Counted from the stretch's first letter, positions 9,690 through 21,595 are shown. The stretch: DNA of 64,000 bases from Stomoxys calcitrans (GCF_963082655.1 NC_081554.1:93378245-93442244); one strand, 5' to 3'. Numbers and translations: made by a program. The notes: a model not told the origin generated them from the letters alone.

Positions 9690-11160
9690 AAATTTATATA
9701 ATTGTAATCTTCACAGATAATGTTCACTGTTCGGCAATGAAATGAACAATTTTAGGGACTCAAAAACACAATTTCAAAACTCCGAAATGGTCACCCTGAT
9801 TAATACGGAGCTCGGAATGATTTAGAGACGAAATCTTTCAGTCAATTGCAAGCAGCTTTGATTTTCGCAGAAATTTATTCGTTCTGTAGATTTGGGCACA
9901 ATGACTGTAGATTTGGGCACAATGAAATATTTTAAAAAAATTTTCAAAATTTACTTTTTGAATTTTTTATTTACTTCCAAGGAAATCTTTTTACAATGAA
10001 AACATTTTGCGAGTAATAAGTAATAATTTGGAAAAACTTTAATAAAATTTGACTGGCCAAATTTAATGTCTCAAAAAATTTCAAGTTCCTTTAGTAAGGA
10101 AATGTGTTAAAACAGAAAAGATTTTTTTTCTATGAGATCAAATTTTACATTACACATACGTTTGCCGCTAGGACATTTAACATCAATTAATGGACATCTT
10201 GCGCTAGTTGTATGAAAAAGCTTTCTAGAGAATCTGCTTTTTGAGAATATTTGAAAATAATTTTCTTTGTGAAAATTATCATTTTTGAGGAGTAAATTAT
10301 TTATAAGTTGACGCAGATAAATCAAATGAAAATAAAAAACGCAAATAAAATTTACAAAGAAGGAAAAATTTGACAACTACAATAACATAAAAATCTCTTC
10401 TTTTTCTGAGTTTTAGTTCTACCACCTTTTCTTATTTTTTCTCAGATATATTAGAAATATTTTAGAACTTATAAAGACATGATGTAAATTATCAGCATTT
10501 ACGGCGATAGTGGGATGCATTTTTTACCGGACTTTTCGATCAAAAACGGATTTGCGATTGATTATATTAAAGGTCGAAAAAGAAATTGGCGACATCATTT
10601 AAGCAGATTGTAGAAGGTCCTTCGTAAAACTTGATCAAAATTAATTTTTTAAAAATATAACAATTATAGTTTAATGTTTTCAGTTTGTTTTATGGAAATA
10701 GAAGTCATTTCATATCAAATGACCGACACAAACTACAACCTGTTGAAATCATAAAACTAATTTGAGAGCAAATTAAAATGAAAGCCAAAGAAATAGTTTC
10801 ATCAAAATACTGAAACTGGTTCGCCTTGTATAAAACTAAGGTATTTGTAAAGAGAAGCACATGTGAAGGATTTGAAAAGTTAGGATCGGCCTATAAACAG
10901 TGTCTTGGCAAGCCAGTACAACATTTAGCTCTGACTTTATGACCAAATGTCACCGATGATGGGTTAGTTCCTGCACCCAATAGCGACCACAATTTTTAAT
11001 AAAAAATTGGAGGTATCTTAATATTGTTTTGGGAATTCTTCGATTTTGAAAAAAAATTGTGGTGGGCGCCGCCATAATAAGATCCTAGCTACGTCCCTGA
11101 TTGTAGGGTCAGAACTATATTATAAACGGAATAACTAAATGAATATACCACCTAACCTGT
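9690..11160. other. Unassigned AT-rich DNA
   Basis: No gene is supported. A 22 bp tandem duplication ('gtagatttgggcacaatga' plus flanks) sits at about 9887-9925. ORFs such as 10107-10376 on the minus strand are AT-rich and motif-free. Confidence 0.5.
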
Positions 11161-11164
11161 GAAA

Positions 11165-12035
11165 AACTAATTTTCTAGCTATGTCTTTCCGTCTGTCTGT
11201 TGAAATCACGCTGCAGTCTTTAAAAATAGAGATATTGAGCTGAAACTTAGCACATTTTTTTTCCATAAGCAGGTTAAGTACGACGATGGGCTATATCGGA
11301 CTATATCTTGTTATAGCTCCCATATAGACCGATCCGCCGATATAGAATCTTAGGCCCATAAAAGCCACATTTATTATCCGATTTTGCTGCAATTTAGGAC
11401 AGTGAGTTGTGTTAGGCCCTTCGACATCCTTCCTCAATTTGGCCCCGATCGGTCCAGATTTGGGTATAGCTGCCATATAGACCGATCCGTTGATATAGGG
11501 TCTTAGACCCATAAAAGCCATTTATTATCCGATTTTGCTGAAATTTGGGACAGCGAGTTGTGCTAGGCCCTTCAGCATCCTTCTTCAATTTGGCCCAGAT
11601 AAGGGTATAGCTGTCATATAGACCGATCCCTCGATTAAAGGTTTTGGGCCCATACAAGGCGCATATTTTGTCCGATGTCGCCGAAATTTGGGACAGTGAG
11701 TTGTGTTAGGCCCTTCGACAGTGACTTGTGTTAGGCCCCATATAGACCGATCTCTCGATTTAAGGTTTTGGAGCTATAAAAGGCGCATTTATAATCCGAT
11801 TTCACTGAAATTTGACTCGGTAACTTATGTTAGGCTTTTCAACATCCGTGTCGTATATGGTTCAGATCGGATTATTTTTGGATATAGCTACTAAAAAACC
11901 AATATTTTGTTATATACAATTGAACAATGACTTGTACTTATGAGTATTTGGTCCAAATCGGAACATATTTCAATAATATCGGGCATAAGGTATGTATTTG
12001 TCACCTGATTTTGACGAAAGCTGGTTCACATATTT
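11165..12035 (+). repeat. DINE-like element, type B core
   Basis: It opens with 'agctatgtctttccgtctgtctgttgaaatcacgctgcagtctttaaaaatagagatattgagctgaaac' words, shared with 58.3 kb. Units of about 140-153 bp follow: the 'tagct.cc/tcatatagaccgat' phrase occurs at about 11314, 11467 and 11608, then near 11740. Type B markers are 'ttaggcccataaaagccac', 'gacagtgagttgtgttaggcc' and 'ttcgacatccttc'. The array degrades near 12030. Confidence 0.85.
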
Positions 12036-12061
12036 ACTTGTTTTTTATTTATAAATAAATT

Positions 12062-12830
12062 TTACTTCAAACGTTTAAAACAGATTGCGTATATTGAAAA
12101 GTATGGTTTTGAAGATCTACTGTATTCGTTATGCTATAAATAAATAAAAAAATTGTTGTTTTCTCACAAAGTAGGTATTTGTGATGAATATTTTATTATC
12201 ACGTAAATATTACCAAACAATGTATGTGCCTTAGAAATTCTTGTGGTGTTTTCTTGTACCTGGCAGCCATTTGTGTGTTGTTCCAATGATTTTTGTCATT
12301 GGACATACCAGCATTTTTGTAGCGAAATTTTAAAAATTGGCACTTTTCGTGTTTACCATCCGCACTCGTCCTGCTGCTCTTTACTCAGTCAAACACACAA
12401 AAGGAAACGATGTTGTTGTAATTACAAGCCTATGTGTCTGCTTGGGATTATTTTCTTGTGTACGTACAAAGAAATGTGCCAAAGAGTGAGTATTTTTGCC
12501 AACCACAAGTCTATACGCTCAAATACACAACCTTTCTCTCTAGTAGGAGAGACACAAGAGAATAATTATAAGTGTAACACGAATAATCGTTTGCGGCTTC
12601 GAAGCACTTTTACAATTAAAGAGTTATTGGTTTTACAACAAAAGGAAGCCGTAGACGAATCTGCTAAAGTGTTTACAATTACCACAGTTAGTTTCGTTCA
12701 ATAATACTACGTTTATGGCAAATGTTTGATATGTTGAAGCGAAATGTTACACGGTTACAATGAAAACAAAACTTCGTGATCAAAGTATTTTGTTTGTCAC
12801 AAACGTTTAATTTTTTTTTTTTTTGTGGAT
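12062..12830 (+). repeat. Repeat X, most complete copy
   Basis: About 770 bp, bounded by 'ttcaaacgtttaaaac' on the left and 'tcacaaacgtttaattttttt' on the right. It is paralogous along most of its length to 28362-29186 (shared: 'aaacaatgtatgtgcctta', 'tttttgtcattggacatacca', 'ctatacgctcaaata', 'gaataatcgtttgcgg'). Its right part also occurs at 8985-9235 and its end at 27485-27605. The 153-codon ORF inside it is not conserved in the other copy, so I treat this as a non-coding mobile repeat of unknown class. Confidence 0.7.
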
Positions 12831-14500
12831 AAATAGACATTTTTAATGCAATACATTTATTTTCCTGAGTCGAATCCGGAATCAGAGTTAAAAAACATGT
12901 CGACTTTGTAGTTGGAGACGAGGTAAAATTATTCGACTCCGCAGCCCTGGTATAGTTCATATGAATGTATGGCCTTGTTGCTATTAAATTGCCTTGATTT
13001 GAAGTTAGCCTTATTTTTACAAGTAAATTGACGTTTAAATTTAAAGAAAGATTTACGTACAATGAAAATTTTTCATATGTAAATTTATCTTCTTTTAAAA
13101 AAAATGTCATAATTAATAGTTTTCCATCCATCATTGAAATTGTTTTTTTATTTCTTTTTAAAACTCTCCACCATTGAGTATGATGAATTAGTGAAATAAA
13201 AAATGCTTCAAAGAATGTATGAATGTATGAATGAATTTCTTGGTTGCCAACTAGTGGTGGTAGTAAGTACAGCAGAATTATCGCCTCGAAACACAAAACA
13301 AAAACAAGGAGAATGAAAAGAAATGCCTATGGAGCAAGTGCAGCCGTAACCAAACAACACGCCACATTCATATGTACATGTCGAACCGGCTGCAAAAGCA
13401 TGTTTTACAAAACATTTTTAAGCTTAGAGGCCTATACGAAACAGTTGAAAGTTAGCATAGATGCTGATTTCGCTGCCTCGCGTCAATCGGCTATCCCGGC
13501 ACTTTTTCCATATCACCCTACAAGAAAGAAAACCAACCTGAGCAGTTGCCTCAATTTGATGCTGATGCTGGGGTCTCTGGCGCAAATACTGGAATTGTGG
13601 AAGGCAAAAAAGTTTTGACAATGAGGATAGAAAGAAAGGCGAACCACTCTACGGACTCCACTGCAAACAGCAGCAGCAACTAAGGCAAAGACACAGCCAA
13701 ACAGCATTCCTGTGATAGTTGTTACCTGTATGCATCAAGGTAGCACTCATTATTCGCTGGAAAAACTTGTCCGGCCAACTTCTCTGCACAATGCACATAG
13801 TCAGCATTTCATCTTCATTTCTGGACGAAAAAAAAAACACAAAGGAAATGCAAGTACCAACCACTTTTGCATCCCTGCATTATGGCAACAAACAATGCTT
13901 CAGCCATGAACGACAAACGACTTATTCAGACTGAGGAAGTGTGACCAAGTAGGAAATCATTAGCGTAAGAAGATTGATCGAGTACTTGAACAAACAGAGT
14001 TTGATTAAATTGAAGTCGTCGGAATAGGAGAACGTTCGAAGTGGGAGCGAATGAACAGAGACATAGGCTTAAAAATTTTCTTTTATTATTGTGTTTCATT
14101 GAAATCAAAAGTAGTATCAATACCCTGACCCTGTAGTAGAGGAGCAGAATCCCGATATAAACGCCTAAATGGAAGTGGAAATGAAAAACGAAAGGCGATA
14201 GACAATATTAAAGCTGCCTTCAAGGAAAGGTTAGGTTTTGGTACCAGTCTTCTATCAGAACCACTTAGACAATTCAGTTCATTGTGATACCAAAGGAAGA
14301 AGAAGAAAATTAAGTATGTCTTCTAAATTGTACCGTAGACACTCACTTATTTTGAACAAGTCTTGAAGAAAATAAGAATCTAAAGTGGAATTCCTACTGA
14401 TTTCCTGTACTGGTAAAATTTTTAAAGTTCATTGAAATGAACGAACTAAACCAGCTGAGACGGCTCAATTAACCTCATTAACGAATGATTTCGTTCCCGG
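12831..14500. other. Low-copy-looking DNA, possible intron or intergenic
   Basis: This stretch lacks the repeat families seen elsewhere and contains CAG-rich patches ('gcagcagcaac' near 13670) like those of dipteran introns. The ORF at 13244-13618 (+, 124 codons) and the minus frame 12688-13296 show no domain or codon pattern I can defend. It could be tested for conservation as host sequence. Confidence 0.4.
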
Positions 14501-15025
14501 TGTTTTTAAATCAATGCCCAATGCGTCATAGAGTATTGGGCCTGTCAAAGGAGCATTTTCTATTTGACTTCATTGAAATTTGGCACAGTGAGTTTTGGTG
14601 GACCTCTACACCTTTTTGTTGTATGTTGTCGTGATCGGAGCATTTTTGGATATAGCTGCCATATAGACCGATCTCCCGATATAGTTATTGACCCTTTAAA
14701 AGGAGAATTTTTCATCCGATTTCGATGAATTTGACACAGTGAGTGAGATCGGCCACCCGATCTCTAATGCTATAAAAGATCCATTTATTATTCGATTTCC
14801 ATTAAATTTGGCAAAGTGAGTTCCGGAAAATACCTATTCATTCCTGCCAAATGGGGTTCGGTTCGGACCATATTTGGATATAGCTGCCATACAAACCGAT
14901 CTCCCGATATAGAGTGTTGAGCCTATAAGATGAACATTTTGCATCCGATTTCGATGAAATTGGGCTCAGTGAGTTTTGGTAGACCCCTACCCATTCCTGT
15001 GATATATGGTCCAGCGGCGAACGTT
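14500..15025 (+). repeat. DINE-like type B array fragment
   Basis: Three or four damaged type B units are visible: 'catccgatttcgatgaaatt..gcacagtgagtt', 'ggatatagctgccata.a.accgatctcccgat', and 'tggtagacccctaccca'. It lacks the terminal block and stops abruptly against a LINE fragment. Confidence 0.75.
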
Positions 15026-15029
15026 TTTG

Positions 15030-15245
15030 AATTCAGAAAATGTCCCCCAGAGCTGGCTGAGAAGACATTGATACCAATCGTCGTTATGGCATTATATCTT
15101 AACACTCCACCACTTCTTTTATTGTAAGGATCTCCATTTGAAATACAATACACTAATCGGGTAACCTTATCCCCTGCCTCATGCCAGTCGAAGTATATGT
15201 AAGAATATGGACACCACATTAGTCCGCCCAATAGTCCGTCTCCTT
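15030..15245 (-). pseudogene. LINE RNase H region fragment
   Basis: It is co-linear with 61420-61530 read on the minus strand. The frame gives YNAITTIGINVFSA, corresponding to 'YNVITTIGINIFSDRQAA', an RNase H segment in which the catalytic Asp of IFSD is lost here (FSAS). Only this part of the domain remains. Confidence 0.65.
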
Positions 15246-15249
15246 CGGT

Positions 15250-15760
15250 AGTAAAGACGAAAATGTTCCAGCAGGTTCGGATGACTTAAATGGTTGAAAG
15301 CTCCTCAAGGTCCTTCATAAGCCTCATGGTTTCTAGATTCCTTTGTCTCCGTATGTCGCGTCGTTTCCTGTGAAGCATGCATTTTAATCAAAAGCCTCAA
15401 TATGTCTTCCGATGTTATAACATGGCATCTACCAACGTCTCTGTTAACGGTATCGAACTGTTCGCTGAGAAGTTTCCAGGAGTTACGATTCGTCGCTCTA
15501 GTCATCCTATTGTATGACTTGAGCCGTGTGTAATACTCATCTCAATAACTGCCGCCTGTTTTTTAAATATTCTCTGTTATGAAGTCTACCCGACTATTGC
15601 AGTCGTAATCCTATTGACATTGTAGTCAATGTCTTCTATGTTGGTCACTCCCAAGTATCTTGTTCAAGTCTTCCTTTGTGTTGTCTTCCAAATTTTGCCC
15701 AGTTGGTTTTCGAAATCTTATCGGATTCGGCGCTGGCCGTGCTATTTTTTTTTTTGTTTT
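15250..15760 (-). pseudogene. LINE linker region between endonuclease and RT
   Basis: It is co-linear with 31090-31960, including 'gacttaaatggttgaaagctcctcaagg', 'gctgagaagtttccaggagt', 'tcttatcggattcggcgctggccgtgctat'. On the minus strand this is the segment after the SDHRYIRF endonuclease motif and before the RT. It is shortened relative to the larger copy and abuts a different part of a LINE at its 3' end, so at least two events made this junction. Confidence 0.75.
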
Positions 15761-15827
15761 AAATTGTGCGTGTTGTTGTCAAATGCTTAAAACGAAAATT
15801 TGAAAAGAAATTCTTGCAGAGGAAATC

Positions 15828-15965
15828 AAGGGGGTGTATATTAATCCCCTTACTCCGTTTGCGATACTTCAAATGTCTTGACATATCTCTTCTTGTCCTT
15901 TTGTCTGTTGAAATTATGAATCCCTAGAGAATTCATTTTTTGTCCAGTTGAACTGAAACCCGAGG
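15828..15965 (+). repeat. DINE-like terminal block fragment
   Basis: It carries 'gggggtgtatattaatccccttactccgtttg' and 'cttttgtctgttgaaat', a diverged version of the DINE 5' block. No core units follow. Confidence 0.5.
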
Positions 15966-16019
15966 AGAAATGGGGTTTAATCGCTCTAAATACTAAAGTG
16001 TAACCTAAAAAAAACGTAG

Positions 16020-16260
16020 TCTGGAATTGCATGCTACTAACAAATTTCCCAATTGTTCTCCATTCCACGCTACAAAGTCGATTAATTTTCGTCGTCCCAC
16101 CGATTATGTCGCTGTGCCATAGTGTTACGTTCGTCGCCCACGCGCTTAACTGGAACTGCGTCGCCCCGAAATGCTTCGAGTACTCTCTCTTCAAAATGGA
16201 TCCTTATGTCTTAACGGAAACTGCCGGTACGAACACTGATCGGTAAGATGAAGTAACTTG
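16020..16260 (-). pseudogene. LINE fragment downstream of RNase H
   Basis: The minus strand reads KHFGATQFQLSAWATN then VTLWHSDIIGG. This parallels the 53490-53590 fragment ('KHFGSTQSEL.SWASNAHATLWNSETIG'). Two independent copies of the same peptide support a shared LINE origin. It is a short remnant. Confidence 0.65.
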
Positions 16261-18195
16261 TAGACCGTCTTCACTTGGGGACCTGCACGGATTTACCCCA
16301 TACCTGACTTATATATATATATCAGGATACTGTTGCAGGCATTCATCCTGAGCTTGAGCATGCTCAGTGGATCTTGGAGCTTGCGATGCTTGCCATTATT
16401 GCCATATATTTATCTTGTCCTGATGACAGCAGCAATGTCATCTGCACTACCAACCAACCAAGCGTTTCTGACATCTACATCTACATCTCAGTATCCCATT
16501 TTAGCTGATACTTTCCAGAGGTCGGGCCTAAGTATGGGACCTTGGCTGTCACTCAGTTAGCTTCTTATGATCTTCACCAAGTACTCCGGGACTTTGAAGT
16601 TCATCTCAATGTCCTGCAAAAATTGGATCACCTTAGTCTATGGAAGGCGTGTATTCGTTGGATTGCTTCTGCTGCATGGACTACGTCCTTAGAAGCGCTA
16701 TTCATGACTTTCCTGAGCTGTATTGATGTAATTAATGGAACATAAACGTTCAGGGAATATCATGATGCAAACGGCAGAAGCGCATAAGACCAATTAATTG
16801 CAGAATTTTTCTGCTTGCGGCCCTGGAACCACCATCTTGTAGTGACCACCGATCTAATGTAAATACGTACCATAGGTGTGACCTCACTCTGTTTCCAAGT
16901 CCTGAAAAGATCATTAAACATATTTTCATTGGTGTTGTAAAAACATTTTTTTGAATTTTCACATGTCTACAATCTTTATGTCATAGAATGACCAGTTGTC
17001 CGAAAATTCCATTCCCAAAGTGTGATTCATTTAAGCCGTCCTATACTAACTGCCAAAATATTTCAAAATTTTGCTTTCGTGTTTAACGATATATAAATTC
17101 CTTAACCGACTGCAGTCAGACAGCCATAAATTATTTACCCTAACGGCGAAAATAAACATTTTCGAGACAGATTGTAACGAATGACTTGAAATTTTGTTAA
17201 CAAGCCAGACACACCTCCTCCACTGCACAACCTTAGACACCTACCTAACATACTATTGAAAGAATGCAGTTTTGGAATAAATGAAATTTATTCCAAATTG
17301 GGAATATAAAATTGGAAGTAGTGCCAGCAATGTAGTGCCATTTCGCATTTGCCAATGTTGTGTTAGGGAAAGTCTGTCTTGGTGAAGACCAAATCTAGAT
17401 TTTGGACACATTTTCCTCGTCGTTGTCTAGGGGATAGTAGTAGTATTGCAAACTGCATCCTTCGGAATGTCCATGTTGTAAAATTTGTTATTTCTATTAT
17501 GAATGCAAGTCAGTCTTGGTGTTTCTAGTTCGAATACTTTCACAGTGATGCTAGAAGTTAAGTCAATCATCTGGATAAACAAGAGACATACTACCAATCC
17601 AGACAAAAATTTCGCATTGCTTAAATATATATATGTATATGTGTGTGTGTGTGTACTAGCTGGTAGCTGACAAAACAAACAACTTGCCATGAAAGACCCA
17701 ACGCCATCATCGCCCCCACAGCCACAACTTGGGGCAATAACAAGCAATCTAACAATAGCAATTACCCTCGACAGCATTCGCATGGTGGTGTCGCACAAAC
17801 ATCTGCAACAGCAACTGCAATGGCAACATTTTTTCCAGGTTGCAACAATTTATTGGTTTGCCCAGTATCAAAAAACTATTTACAGTGGAGGATTTTGAGT
17901 GTAGATTTCCAAAGAAATCGTAAATACGTTAATATCATACGGAGGTTGCCTAAGGTCAAAAATTGGCAGCTTCGCTGTTCCTTGTTTAAGCTTTACCTAA
18001 CCTTTACTACTGGTCCCAAGGCAAAAATTTAACCGGTCAATAGTAATTGTAAGGACTGGACTATTTACGTGACCGACAAGGGGGACCAATTGTCTCCACA
18101 TAGACAACATTGATCCGACCAGATTACTCATTTCTATAATGGGTTATTTCATCGGTAAGAAGATCTGCTAATTTCACCGGTTTCGTCGCCCTCTA
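16261..18195. other. Low-copy-looking DNA with a (GT)n microsatellite
   Basis: I recognise no gene. A TA/GT microsatellite lies at about 17622-17655, and a short TA run at about 16311-16322. CAG/CAA-rich sequence near 17700-17830 resembles dipteran intronic DNA; the plus ORF 17689-17898 there has no motif. Confidence 0.4.
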
Positions 18196-18199
18196 TATA

Positions 18200-18780
18200 A
18201 AGGGTGATTTATTAGCTATTATCTTTTTGACAACACTGGTTTAAGCAGCCAATGCATCCAGAAAAGTCCCAGTTCGGTGCGGTTCAATGATGATGCGAAT
18301 CGTAACATAACTGTGAATGGTGAGCGCTATCGTGAGATGATATCCCAAAATGCAAGAGCTTGACTTGCATGACGTATGGTTTCTACAAGACGGTGCCACA
18401 TGCCACTCAGTACGCGTAACAATGGGCTTATTGAGAGGCGAGTTCGGTTATCATTTTATTTCAAGTTCAGGACCGGTCAATTGGCCGCCTAGATCGTGCG
18501 ATTTAAAGCCTTTAGACTATTTTTTTTTTGTCATGTCTATACAGACAAGTCCGCTTCGATTGACGCGTTGGAAGACAACTTTGAAGCAAGCATTCGTGAG
18601 ATACCGTCCGAAATGTTGGAAAGAGTATGCCAAAATTGGACTAAGCGGAAGGACCATAAAATAATCTTCAAACATTAAAATTATATGAACCGTACTATCG
18701 ATTCAAATAAAGATTTCCTGCGTTTTTCTTAATTTAATGTGTTTTTTCAGTTCCTATATCTCTTAAAAAAAATCAGCCTT
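18200..18780 (+). mobile_element. rosa-type mariner, internally deleted and frameshifted
   Basis: TA dinucleotides flank 18200 and 18780. The ends AAGGGTGATTTATTA and AAATCAGCCTT are imperfect inverted repeats. The frame from 18350 encodes the transposase C-terminal half: WFLQDGATCHS (second Asp), PVNWPPRSCDLKPLDYF (third Asp). Forty-one residues separate these aspartates, the DD41D spacing that I associate with the rosa family of Tc1/mariner elements. The frame slips at a poly-T run near 18521 and resumes at SIDALEDN through QNWTKRKDH to the stop near 18678. The N-terminal DNA-binding part and first Asp are deleted, so it is non-autonomous. Confidence 0.88.
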
Positions 18781-19041
18781 TATTTCCAAATTTTCGATGT
18801 GAGCTTAATACAAACAGATCCTGTGTGCCCTCAGGAAGTTAAAACATGTTTTTATACCCTCCAACAAGCTCTTCTTGGGCCTAAGAGAGGATAAAGTTAA
18901 AGTTCTTTGCTATCCGGGTCCAACATTGATGACTTCAATAAGCTATTCAACGACAGGCAGCTCGAGAGGCCTTCCCATCCTTCCCAAAAAATCTTGCTTA
19001 AGACCGTGCATATTAACCCGAACTACTCTGGGGTGGCTTCA

Positions 19042-20081
19042 TGAAAGTCTAATAAAATATATTAAGATTTGTACACAAAATTTTATAAATAATAGGATAT
19101 CTTTCACGGTGGAGGATTTCTACGGCTGGCCACACTTATTTCTGAAAAATATATCACGGCAATCCCGACGACAGAAGTTCTAAATAAGCCTGCACTGGTT
19201 ATTATCCAGAATTGAGCTGCAATATATAGTACTTATATAAAACACAGCTATTATTGTCATAAAAATCAGCTAACATTTCTTCCAATGCCCATAACTTTGC
19301 ATAGAAGACTTCACAGTAGCAACAGTGGAATTGGAAAGCGGTAAACAATTCGTTATCGTCACTTGCTGTATGACACATATATGAGACGCTTTACTAAGTG
19401 ATGTTTGGAGTACTTTGAGAACGACACATCAAAAGGACACCATCATCATTGGTTCCCTGCAAAGATTTTTGATCACCAAATAATCTTCCTCAAACCTTCT
19501 AGATGAAAGTTATGATCGAGGACGATTGCCCCTCACGAGGGGCAATAGTCTACGAGGACTAGCTCTTAGGTGAGCTCGTCCTCGATCATAACTTTCATCT
19601 AGAAGATTTAAGGAAGATTATTTGGCGATCAAAAATGTTTGCAGGGAAACAATGATGATGGTGTCCTTTTGGCGTATGGTTCTCAAAGCACTCCAAACGT
19701 TGCTTATTGAAGCGTATCACATATGTGTTATATAGCAAGCGGCGATAACGAATTGTTTGTTGCTTTCCAATTCCACTGTTGCTACTGTGAAGTATTCTGT
19801 GCAAAGTTATGGGAATTGGAAGAAATGTTAGATGATTTTTATGACAATAATAGCTGTGTTTTATATTAGTACTATATATTGCAGCTCAATGCAATTTGTA
19901 TGAAAATTACATTTATCCAGGACAACGAAGTTCTGCATATTACCAGTGCAAGCTTATGTAGAACATCTGTCGTCAAGATTGCCATGATATATTTTTCAGA
20001 AATAAGTGTCCACTATGAAAGGTATTCTATTATTTATAATTTTTTTTTTGTACAAATCTTAATATATTTTATTTGACTTTT
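19042..20081. repeat. Giant inverted repeat (about 1 kb hairpin)
   Basis: The left arm, 19042 to about 19524, is the reverse complement of the right arm, about 19571 to 20081. Twenty-nine central bases of each arm (19496-19524) pair without mismatch; outer parts carry substitutions and small indels. Matching anchors include 'aataaaatatattaagatttgta' against 'tacaaatcttaatatatttta', and 'gagctgcaatatatagtact' against its complement at 19869-19890. The ~46 bp spacer has its own small palindrome 'ttgcccctcacgaggggcaa'. No transposase ORF is present. It is either a foldback/MITE-like element or an inverted duplication. Confidence 0.88.
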
Positions 20082-20149
20082 ATTCCCACAAATACAAATC
20101 GTATTTATAAATTTTAGAAATATTTCGCTTTTTTTCCTCATATTATTTT

Positions 20150-20650
20150 GACAGGTTGGCAAATCTTGTTCCGCGGATCTTCCATATGAGTTGCTAACGA
20201 GTATGCCAGAAGAGTAGAACATAGACGCCCTATTGTCGATGGAGAAGATGCATTTAAGTGCGGTAATTGGGATCGTAACTGCACACATAACTCATGTCTC
20301 GCATATGCTATAGAAATGATGATATCTGCCACTGGTGTCACGACGAAGACGCTATAGAGTACAGTTTTCATTTCCTATGTCAATGCCCTGTATTATCCCA
20401 AAGGAGAAATAGGATGCTTGGTTATTTTTTCTTTCAAGCGCTAAATGAACTCAGAAGCGTTAACCCAGTCAAATACAAGTTATTCATTGAAGCGACAAAA
20501 TGGTACAAGAAAGTACATTGAAACCTGTCTTCCTGACAGCTCTTACTTTTGAGAGAAGTGGAATAGTTCATGAGGAATCACAATGGGTCACATGACGAGG
20601 ATGCTAAGACAAAAATCGTGGCGTCATCCTCTTCCCACCTAACCTATCTC
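20150..20650 (+). pseudogene. LINE C terminus with Cys/His cluster and 3' UTR
   Basis: One frame gives KMHLSAVIGIVTAH (equivalent to 'LSVIVSVMNGHC' at 61.0 kb) and another gives ICHWCHDEDAIEYSFHFLCQC, the Cys/His motif after RNase H in I/LOA-like LINEs. After the stop near 20521 a 3' UTR runs to 'ccacctaacct' near 20645. It is 5'-truncated and frameshifted. Confidence 0.7.
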
Positions 20651-20879
20651 TACCCGTTTTCAAACGGAAAATGTTTACTGGTTTTTCCTATCTCATCCTG
20701 CTGTGCGATGTACCAATTGGTCTATATGCTCGTTTCGCGTTGTTTCGATGTGGCGTCGAACCCAATGACTCTTGGCCCCTTTTTCTAAGTGCCAAATTTT
20801 TAGTCTACTCGCAAATAACTTTCAGTTATGTGTACGTTTCAGGGGGTTTTGGGGATGGGTGGCCATTCTGACACTTGGC

Positions 20880-21240
20880 TCTAGATTTTTATACCAGATT
20901 CGTACTCTACTCCCAAATACCTTCCATTTAAATCCCATATAGTACCTATCGGTCTATATGTCCGTTTGGGGAGGGGAGTGCCCCTAGGTACTTGACCCTA
21001 AATTTAAATATTTGATTTGTGTTTTTGAGTTTCTATTATTTCCATTCATCTCCTTTATACCTCAAAATATGGGGCCGATTTGATATGGGGGTCGTCGTTT
21101 AAGGCCACATAAAAAACGTACCTAAAAAAGTTAGGTCTGACAACTAAATATTCTTTTTGGGTTATTCTCTACTGACCTAGTACTTTCATTTGGAATTTGC
21201 CACCTCCGGATGACGACCCTTAAATTGCTCCATATTGTAA
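20880..21240 (-). repeat. DINE-like type C core, inverted
   Basis: Phrases such as 'gtactctactcccaaatacctt.catttaaatcccatat', 'ccgtttggggaggggagt' and 'tcatttggaatt' are reverse complements of type C words at 6.9-7.9 kb. No terminal block is visible. Confidence 0.65.
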
Positions 21241-21244
21241 TTGA

Positions 21245-21595
21245 TTATTGTTTATTATATTCGAAAAGGTCCATTATTTCTTGTTGATGTTTCTGTAATC
21301 GTTTCTTTAGATGGGTGGCGGATTGTGCAGTTGCATCGGTATCTAGTGCTGGGACTGCCAGCGACCCTCTAGGCCGGGTTTTTTTAATAGTAAATCTTTT
21401 GACGACGCGGTCCCATCGTATTTGTATCCGTGCAAGCAGGACACCCCTTGCTGGTGCTAACTTTCTGACAAGCTTTCCCCCATCCACGACCCTGGGAGGC
21501 GTCCTATGGTAGAAGTAGCCTGGAAACTCCATACGGAAAAGTGGAAAGGTTATACCAATAAAATATTTACGAAGTCCTGGATGGACGACTGGCAA
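21245..21595 (-). CDS. Unassigned 116-codon ORF
   Basis: An open minus-strand frame rich in Arg and Lys ends in a predicted helical, charged tail (LKKRLQKHQQEIMDLF). Its GC content is higher than its surroundings. The adjacent 21600-21720 sequence continues to look coding-like in other frames. It may be a degraded retroelement piece, but I recognise no protease, RT, integrase or zinc-knuckle motif and do not assign it. Confidence 0.25.
   Translation of the reverse strand: MPVVHPGLRKYFIGITFPLFRMEFPGYFYHRTPPRVVDGGKLVRKLAPARGVLLARIQIRWDRVVKRFTIKKTRPRGSLAVPALDTDATAQSATHLKKRLQKHQQEIMDLFEYNKQ

Noticed and set aside
12243..12704. 153-codon plus-strand ORF
   Set aside because: It lies wholly within repeat X and is not open in the second copy at 28.4-29.1 kb.
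13244..13618. 124-codon plus-strand ORF in low-copy DNA
   Set aside because: It overlaps similarly long frames on both strands; there is no motif and no splice or codon signal strong enough to call a gene.
19595..19804. 69-codon ORF in the giant inverted repeat
   Set aside because: It is inside the hairpin arm and not preserved in the other arm; more likely chance.
21245..21595. Possible LTR-retrotransposon integrase tail
   Set aside because: Basic composition suggested it, but no HHCC, DDE, LTR or primer-binding site is visible nearby, so it was left unassigned.
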